Shown here piece after piece: positions 57,252 through 64,000 of a DNA stretch of 64,000 bases (the stretch's first letter is position 1; every line of letters starts with the position of its first letter). A program made the translations under genes and the position numbers. The notes beneath the pieces were generated by a model. The model did no database searches. It was given only the letters and a program-made list of their open reading frames with translations, and had not been told where the DNA came from. The stretch spans positions 17,737,001-17,801,000 of the forward strand of contig OY997596.1 in the NCBI GenBank assembly GCA_963921825.1, in the 5' to 3' direction. The DNA comes from Erodium maritimum. Taxonomy: Eukaryota > Streptophyta > Magnoliopsida > Geraniales > Geraniaceae.

Positions 57252-58560
57252 GACATCCTCCCCCACTAAAGTAAGCGATGCCTCCATCGCTTGGCCCCAC
57301 TTGGATTTTGGTGCATGTGGATAGGTTCTTCGTACCTCCACAATGCATTCCAACTCGCCTTATTCTTCGACAAGTCCTTTTACTCGTCCTCATGTTTGTT
57401 TCGATGATGGCTACCATAAAGCAAAGTCTATTCAACCACTTGAAGTTTCGATGTTTCTTGTTGATGATGGTTCCCATAAGGCAACACATATTCGAAGATT
57501 AGATGGAAGCTCTAACTCGTTTACCATATTGCTCCTACTTTTCCAACTCTTTTGGCCACTCTCACTCTTAAGAAAAAAGGGACCATCATATTTGTGCATG
57601 TACCCTCAGTACTACACCTCAACCCCATGCAAAGTATCCTTTCCAAGAACTAGGCCATGTTCGTCCAACTCCATGCGCCTTCGCTTCTTATCGGCCCACC
57701 CATATGTTTCCTACATAAAGTACAATCTAGCGATGTCATACTCATGCCATCCTGTTGTCACTTCACGTGCAACTTGACTTCCTTCCCTATAGTCCACCTA
57801 TAAGGGTCTTTTTGTTACAACACCCAATAGTTTGGCCCAAAACAAATAATTTGCCTTCATGTAGTGTCGTAAATATAAGGCTAACAATACATTACCCCCT
57901 CGTTCTTCTGCTCACTGAGAAGTTCAGGTCTGACCCCAACACTCGGAATCACTCGGTCATCTTGGTGCGTGGTTGGCCCTCACGAATGACTTTTCTCATA
58001 GTCGTATCCGTTTTGGCCTTTACCCCACCATGTATTAGTTGCAAGGATCTCGATCCATCTACGGTAATCAATGATTTATCCTCTTTCCATTTGAGTCATT
58101 TTATTTCAACCTCTTTGTCTCTAAGATGTCAATCTTGTTAAGAACTTTTGTCTGCCTAGCCCATGATCTAATTCTTTTACAATACCCAATTCTCTGCTCG
58201 GTCCAAGTTTCTTGATGTACATACATGTGTGTATATACATGTCCACGTACGAGACCTTGATAGCCTGAAATATATTCATGAAATATTTCCCCATAACAAA
58301 GTCATAGTCATTCCTTTCTACAATAGAAATTTTTTTACCATCCACTCTACAATAAGTAATAAGACGTCTAGTGTTTATCCTTACACATGAATCAATTTTG
58401 AATTCAGTCTTCACACACGCATCTTTCTTTACCGTTTTGAGACCCAACTTCTCAAGTGTCTCTTTACTTTTGAAAAGGTTAGAGGCACTAATGTTCACCA
58501 CAACCTATACTTTTGTGTAATTCACCTTAAGGATTCTTCGTTTTGTTAAGAGTCGGGGAC
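57252..58560 (-). pseudogene. Ty3-gypsy pol remnant (protease and C-terminal end)
   Basis: At 58501-58200 the minus strand reads a retropepsin-like stretch: NISASNLFKS where families have DSGATHNF, then LEKLGLKTVKKD, YCRVDGKKISIV and DYDFVMGKYFMNIFQAIKV, which corresponds to the FDVVLGMDFL motif. The active-site Asp position is Asn. Downstream sequence to 57264 is frameshifted, with a possible C-terminal end (NKASWNALWRYEE) next to the purine tract. Reverse transcriptase and integrase are not recognisable. Confidence 0.6.
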
Positions 58561-59000
58561 ATAGTCACACTCACGCTGGACATCATTGAACATGAGTATG
58601 TTGCGGTTGGAGTAAGTCATGATAGAAACAATTTTGCCAGTGGTGAAGAAAGACAGATTAATCAAAGGACGAGACAATATCTACTGTGGGAGGACATTCC
58701 AATGCAAGAACCGCAACAATGATAGATGAAGAATCAGGTTGTCGTGGGATTAAAGACGAATGTGGTGATTTTTATGAGCGAAAAACCGGATTTCATATAA
58801 TTTTTTTTTAAATCGTGGCCAAATTTGTGTGCCAGTTCAACGCCTTGTTGATAAATTCTATTAGCGCCGATAGGTTTTTTGACCCACGTTTTTAGACCCT
58901 TCAATTTAACGATTCAATAGAATATAAATCATTGATTAGATGTATTTTTCGTCTTTTCAAATCGATTCGACAACAGATTTGGCACTAATTAGCCTCAGCT
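58561..59000. other. Upstream flank of ACBP gene copy B
   Basis: Nothing recognisable. Homology to the flank of copy A appears from about 59040 (GAGATCGA, TGCAATT, TTCTCAC.GC.TCCCAACA), so the promoter of the gene is expected here. Confidence 0.45.
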
Positions 59001-59152
59001 GTGGATGTCATTATGGAATGGAAAAAAGAGAGTAAGAGAACACTTAGCTGCAATTTAATTCGAATCCTGAGATCGAAGTAAATTGCAAGATCACAGACAT
59101 ACACACAGTTAGCCTTGTCCTTCTCACAGCTCCCAACAAGATCACATTGGAC

Positions 59153-62100
59153 ATGGCCACGATGGCTCGCGCGAGCTCTGGCCTGGCGTACCCGGAGAGG
59201 TTCTACGCTGCCGCCTCCTACGCGGGCTTTCATGGATCCACCAAGGCTGTCACCTCTAAGTTTCCTAATGATGTCGCTCTTCTCTTCTATGCCTTGTATC
59301 AGCAGGTACCTGCTCAATTCCATACCCATCATCAGCTAAGATCCATGCTTCTCTTTTCTCTCGGTGGATCTGTTGTGTGTTTTGGTTGCAATTTGGGTAG
59401 ATCTGGGTCTGGTATTCGGAATTGATGTGCTGGGAAATGCTGATCCGATGTCCTGTTTGTAACTTGGAATCATTTCAGGAAGATATTGGTTTTCACAGTA
59501 TTGGAAATGCTAGTAAATGAAGTTTTTAGTATTGCTTGTAAGTGACTGGTATGAGAAGCTAAATTTGAATCTGTCATTGCCAAATGGGTTTTCATTTTTT
59601 TATGGTGTTAAGTTGTTAATTATAAAGGAATTGTTGGGAGAACAATCACTCTTTGATTTCCCCAAATTTGATTGCCAGCTGCAGTTGATAACTGAGAAAA
59701 TTGGGCAGATGAATCTGGAATGTAATGATTAATGCAGTGATAGGCAGGGTTAGCTACTTGTAATGTAATGCTGGATCGGTTAAGAGCATAGATTGTTTAT
59801 GATGATTTGGGAGTTAGCTTTTAAGATATTTGCTTTTATGATCATTTATATGTTTTTTTTTATCAGCAATCATCTATACGTTCTTGACTTGTGAACTAGC
59901 TTACAATTGTGTTACTGTGCTTAACTAACTTCAAATCCCATTTGCAGGCCACTATAGGTCCGTGTAATGTGTCAAAACCTAGAGGGTGGAGTCCTGTTGA
60001 GCAAAGTAAATGGACAAGGTTTGATTCTTATTTACTAAGAACAGTTACTTCCTCCAGACCCACCCACCCAATCATATCTCGAGAGGGTGTAAACTAACAT
60101 GAGTGGGATTCAGAGTTTAGTCTCTTTGCAAATTCGATTCACATTGTTGCTCACTTGCTTGCAAATGAGATATGTAGAAATCATTGTGTAACTAGTTTGC
60201 GTTTGTAGCTTCTCACAAATGGAAGCCCCAAATCGAAAGACTTCAATAACTGTGACTGAGGAATAAATTTAAACTCCAGTATGCAAATAACGAGTGTGAA
60301 TAAAGAACTATAGTAGTGATTTTCATCAGAGTTGAGCGGGAAGTAGCATGTGGAGAAATCAGAAAAAAGGAGCTGTGGCCTACTTTCCCAAGAAAGGAAA
60401 GAAAAACCCCAAACAAAGAAGTACAAAGAAACAGAAATAAACAGAAAGATCCTCCTAAGCAGACTAGAACATTACAACAAAGAAAAAGAGAGACAAGATT
60501 GAGATGGACAATAGGAACCAGAATGATCAGAAGAAGAAGAAGATTGCGAGATTCGTTTGATTTTGTTGCAGATGATATCATTGAACCCCCTAACCCCTAG
60601 CACTCCACAATATAATTCTCAATGAGTGGGTCTGTAGCTGTTCGTAAATTTAGATCCTATCTCTTCATGTAATGATGATTCAATGTACTAGATCCTTGAG
60701 AGTTGAGACAGTTAGGGTCTAGATGAGTTCTTCACAAAAAAGCTTTGTATGTTGGACTGACATCGTACCCTTGATGAAAATATAGGCTACTAATACTATG
60801 GCGATACTACCTTCCTTAGTTACTTTGCAATTGCTCTGCTGCAGTACATGATATTTTCAGTTCACAAACTTTTCCTGGAAGTTAGACATATATTAATAAA
60901 AAAATTGAAGTTTGTATTTAGACGATACAACTATATTCTAAAGTTAGGAAGCTGATCTGAATAAGTCGGGAAGAGAGAAGAGTGTTGAAATGAGATGGAA
61001 AAGTGGGATACGGAATTCAGAACATATGGAAAAAGAGAGTTCACGATCTCATTGTCACTATGAGCTGGTAAGAATGAGCCATTTTATTTGTATGCCTTGT
61101 AGGTAGTTTACAACAGGTTTAAATCTGAAAAGTCGTACACTGATAAATGAAGTGTTTCTTTTCACATGCACGACATGTCAAAAGCTACACATACGGTTCC
61201 ACATCAAATTGCACATCTTATTTAACATTTGAATTTTGATAATACTATGCTTTCGTTTGTTCTGTTATTAAGTTATTTATTTATTTAATTGCATTTGCAG
61301 TTGGCACGGGCTTGGAAACATGGCTTCCACAGAAGCCATGCGTCTGTTTGTGAAAATATTGGAGGTATGTGCATATACAGTTTTGTTTCTCCAATGTTAT
61401 GTAGAACCTTGCTAGTTATTTGAATTATCATTATTACCTTGATTATTCAGGAAGAAGATCCAGGCTGGTACTCAATAGCATCTGAATCTGTCGTAGCTCC
61501 TGTTGTTGATGTTGAGATTAATGTAAGGATATCGGAATTTAAGATCATAAGATTTTTTCATGTTATTCGTTATAACATAAATTATTGGTCTTGGTTGTGA
61601 ATTAGGTCATAAATTATTCGTTAGACATTTGGACGCGATTTATGTGTATACTCTTAAGTTGATTTAGGGATGGAAATGTCTCATGTGTCTATTGAGATAT
61701 AGTCTCAGAAAAAAACTTGTATTAATTAAACATGAGATTTGTCAACAAGACAAAATAAGAATGACTGGCTTCCCTTTCTTATGTTTTCTTAATCGATTTC
61801 ACACCATGTCCATATGAACATGCATTTCCTAGTTTGCATCTCCTATTTCATGCTATAAGGTCACACCTTCACGGAAAGCTGGTTTGAGATTTGTGTAGTG
61901 TCCTGATCCGAAATATGTGAAGCATTAGTTAGAATTTCTCAAGTCTATCAGTTGAAAGTAATTTGAAGACCCATCTGGATTCAGTGTTCACAGCACAAAA
62001 TTAATACGAAAAAAACTCGTTTTAAAGAAATATATGGTGGAATTATAGAGGCCACCTACTAATGCATAAATAAGAACTTGGAAGTGAACTATGCAGTGTT

Positions 62101-63844
62101 CAATGAGTAAACCACCCTAGAAAAGCCAGCTACAGCATTGCCAGAGCAATCATCAAAATTCAATAAACATAGCACCCACCACCATCGTAAGCCACCTTCA
62201 ACTTCACTAACATCCCACCATAATTCCATCACCAAGTTGCTGCAACTACGTTCATCGCTGTTCCCATAGTCATTATTGCTGCCCACAGTCAGCATGTTAT
62301 ATGTACACTACTAACCCATAGTTGTGGTTGCTAGCAGCATCATATTTTCAATACTCCTTTCTCCACCATGCAATCGATATCCTGTCCTATCACCCTAAGC
62401 TACAATGTCAATGGTACTATAGTTGCATGCCGTTTCAGCATTTCCAAAATATTTATTGGGATAATTGTCAAAACATGCACTAAAGTTTCGTCCACAAATG
62501 AAATAGTGCACAACGTTTCGTCCACGTTGTATGACTACCCTAAAGTTTCGTCCACAAAATGAAATAGTGCACAACGTTTCGTCCACGCTGTGTGGCTACT
62601 CTAAAGTTTCGTCCACAAATGAAATAGTGCACAACGTTTCGTCCACGTTGTGTGGCTACCCTAAAGTAATTTGCTGATTTAGGTTTCATAAGTAATTTTA
62701 CTAACAAATGTTCGTGGACAAAACTTTAGGGTAGCCACACAACGTGGACGAAACATTGTGCACTATTTCATTTGTGGACGAAACTTTAGTGCATGTTTTG
62801 ACAATTATCCCTTTATTTTAATAGAAAATTTCAGATGTAGCTAACTTGTTGACATGTGTATGTGCCGAACAGTTATGAACTTCTGTGTCCATAACTGTTG
62901 AGAAGTAAATAATTAATTGAGTGCTGTTGAGTCAAGAGCGTTGAGTTAATGTACTATATAGATACCTCCTTTATTGCAGGGACTTCCCATTGTATATCTC
63001 ATTCTTTCAGCCTCAGAGTTTTTACTTTCTCTTACTTTTCCTTATAGCATAATTCTGAAGTTGAGGCAGTTATAGAGAATGGGGCCTCTTCTCCTGAGAC
63101 AAAGACATCAGAAAATGGGGGTGCAATGGAAACTCAGGACAAAGATATTGTCTCAGAAGCTGCTGGTGCAGTTGTTCCTTATGATCAGTGGACATCGCCT
63201 CAGATATCTAGTCAATGCCCAAAATCTCGATATGAGGTATTGGTCTCTCTCTCTCTTTCTCTCTATTACAATTTGCTGCCTATAACTTCCCTTTTTTTTA
63301 CGTTTTTCCTCCCATGAAATTCAACTCAAATTTGCAGCATGGAGCGGCAGTAATTCAAGATAAGATGTACATTTATGGTGGGAACCACAATGGCCGTTAC
63401 CTCAGTGATCTTAACGTAAGCACACTACTCAGGCATACGCATGCTCATATTTCTACTTGTCATATAGCTTTGACTGCACAGCTGGTATGTACAAACAATA
63501 TTCATCTCTTGGACCACATGACTAAGCATAATTAGTTCAGCTGTGTAAATAGGTCATAATTTCTCCTAGAGAAATTTCTCTCTTGTTCAGTATTGCTTGT
63601 TGATTCTGCTTCATTCACATTTAGTTTTCTCGTACATGTAGTTTTCAGTACTTAAATCGCTGGTCTTACTGTAAAAATGACTTCACTCTTGCATAAACGA
63701 AGCTAGCTTATAATTTTAAGGTTAATATGACAAATAATGCAGGTTTTGGATTTAAGGAGTTGGACTTGGACTAGGATTGAGGCCAAGGCTGAGTCATTGG
63801 AATCACCATCTCCTGGTACAGTTCCCTGTGCAGGTCATTCCTTG
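59153..63844 (+). CDS. ACBP4: Acyl-CoA-binding protein with kelch repeats, ACBP4/5-like (partial, continues right)
   Basis: Class IV plant ACBP, a cytosolic acyl-CoA-ester carrier with a C-terminal kelch propeller. Exons: 59153-59305, 59948-60018, 61301-61364, 61451-61522, 63048-63236, 63338-63415 and 63743-63844; phases agree and give 243 residues. Residues ~12-100 are the ACB domain (YPERFYAAASYAGFHG, KFPNDVALLFYALYQQ, ATIGPCNVSKPRGWSPVEQSKW, EAMRLFVKILEEEDPGWY). A low-conservation linker follows, then QWTSPQISSQCPKSRYEHGAA and the first kelch blade (DKMYIYGGNHNGRYLSDLN / VLDLRSWTWTRIEA), ending PCAGHSL. The start at 59153 matches the MA..RA.SG start of the family; an in-frame ATG at 59162 is an alternative. 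The remaining kelch blades and coiled coil lie beyond 64000. Its truncated paralogue is copy A (35079-37987). Confidence 0.93.
62458..62811. repeat. Fold-back element with triplicated arm in ACBP intron
   Basis: The ends GGGATAATTGTCAAAACATG and its complement CATGTTTTGACAATTATCCC are perfect inverted repeats. The left arm holds three ~60-bp direct copies of TTTCGTCCACAAATGAAATAG...CACAACGTTTCGTCCACG (from 62485, 62544 and 62604). The right arm has the same sequence once, inverted. TTTATT lies outside both ends (62452-62457 and 62812-62817). It is in the intron between exons 4 and 5 of ACBP copy B; copy A lacks it. Confidence 0.85.
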
Positions 63845-64000
63845 GTCAGTATGACAAAGAGTTCATTTCATTCTTTAAACTTCTTGAAGCAAAATTTTCC
63901 AATAAAGTTCACTCCTTTTCTCATAGTATTCATCTTCTGACAAATGTTGCACTGATACGGATGATCCACTTATCATATATAATGCCTTTGTTATTTCTGT

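Overview
The window is plant nuclear DNA, almost certainly from a eudicot: genes have many short exons with GT-AG introns, intergenic DNA is AT-rich, and more than half of the sequence is retrotransposon, transposon or endogenous viral debris. Species cannot be named from the sequence.

Layout. 1-6880 (minus): ten exons of an SNF4/AKIN-beta-gamma gene, the plant hybrid subunit of the SnRK1 kinase; its 3' end lies beyond base 1. Its introns hold a fold-back MITE and a 421-bp TRIM. 7.4-12.3 kb: a short head-to-head ORF, a MITE, and a nested block in which a Mutator-like element sits inside an unusual three-LTR retroelement carrying 31-bp minisatellites, the whole flanked by TTAGT. 12.35-20.0 kb: a Tekay/Del-like Ty3-gypsy element with about 3.2-kb LTRs, reverse transcriptase deleted. 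20.0-23.3 kb: a 5'-truncated L1-type LINE. 23.4-27.7 kb: two PIF/Harbinger elements, a deletion derivative and a decayed longer copy. 27.9-34.9 kb: decayed LINE-like sequence with a TRIM and a retroposon nested in it.

35.1-38.0 kb: first six exons of an acyl-CoA-binding/kelch gene (copy A, 3'-truncated). 39.4-43.6 kb: an intact two-coding-exon ELM2/SANT-domain nuclear protein gene with a TRIM in its intron. 44.8-53.2 kb: endogenous pararetrovirus (Caulimoviridae-like) fragments in two opposite orientations; an almost complete LINE (46628-52522) is inserted in the RNase H region of one with a clear 15-bp target duplication. 53.2-56.1 kb: a lone, inverted LTR of the same family as the 12-20 kb element. 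56.8-58.6 kb: remnant of a different Ty3-gypsy element. 59.2-63.8 kb: seven exons of an apparently intact class IV ACBP (ACBP4/5-like), continuing past the right edge; it is the paralogue of copy A.

The host genes (SnRK1 subunit, ELM2/SANT protein, ACBP and its partial duplicate) are ordinary plant genes. The intervening 20-30 kb blocks are nested mobile DNA, and most findings concern how these elements are built and stacked. Exon boundaries were called by eye from splice consensus, reading phase and family resemblance; no alignment program was run.
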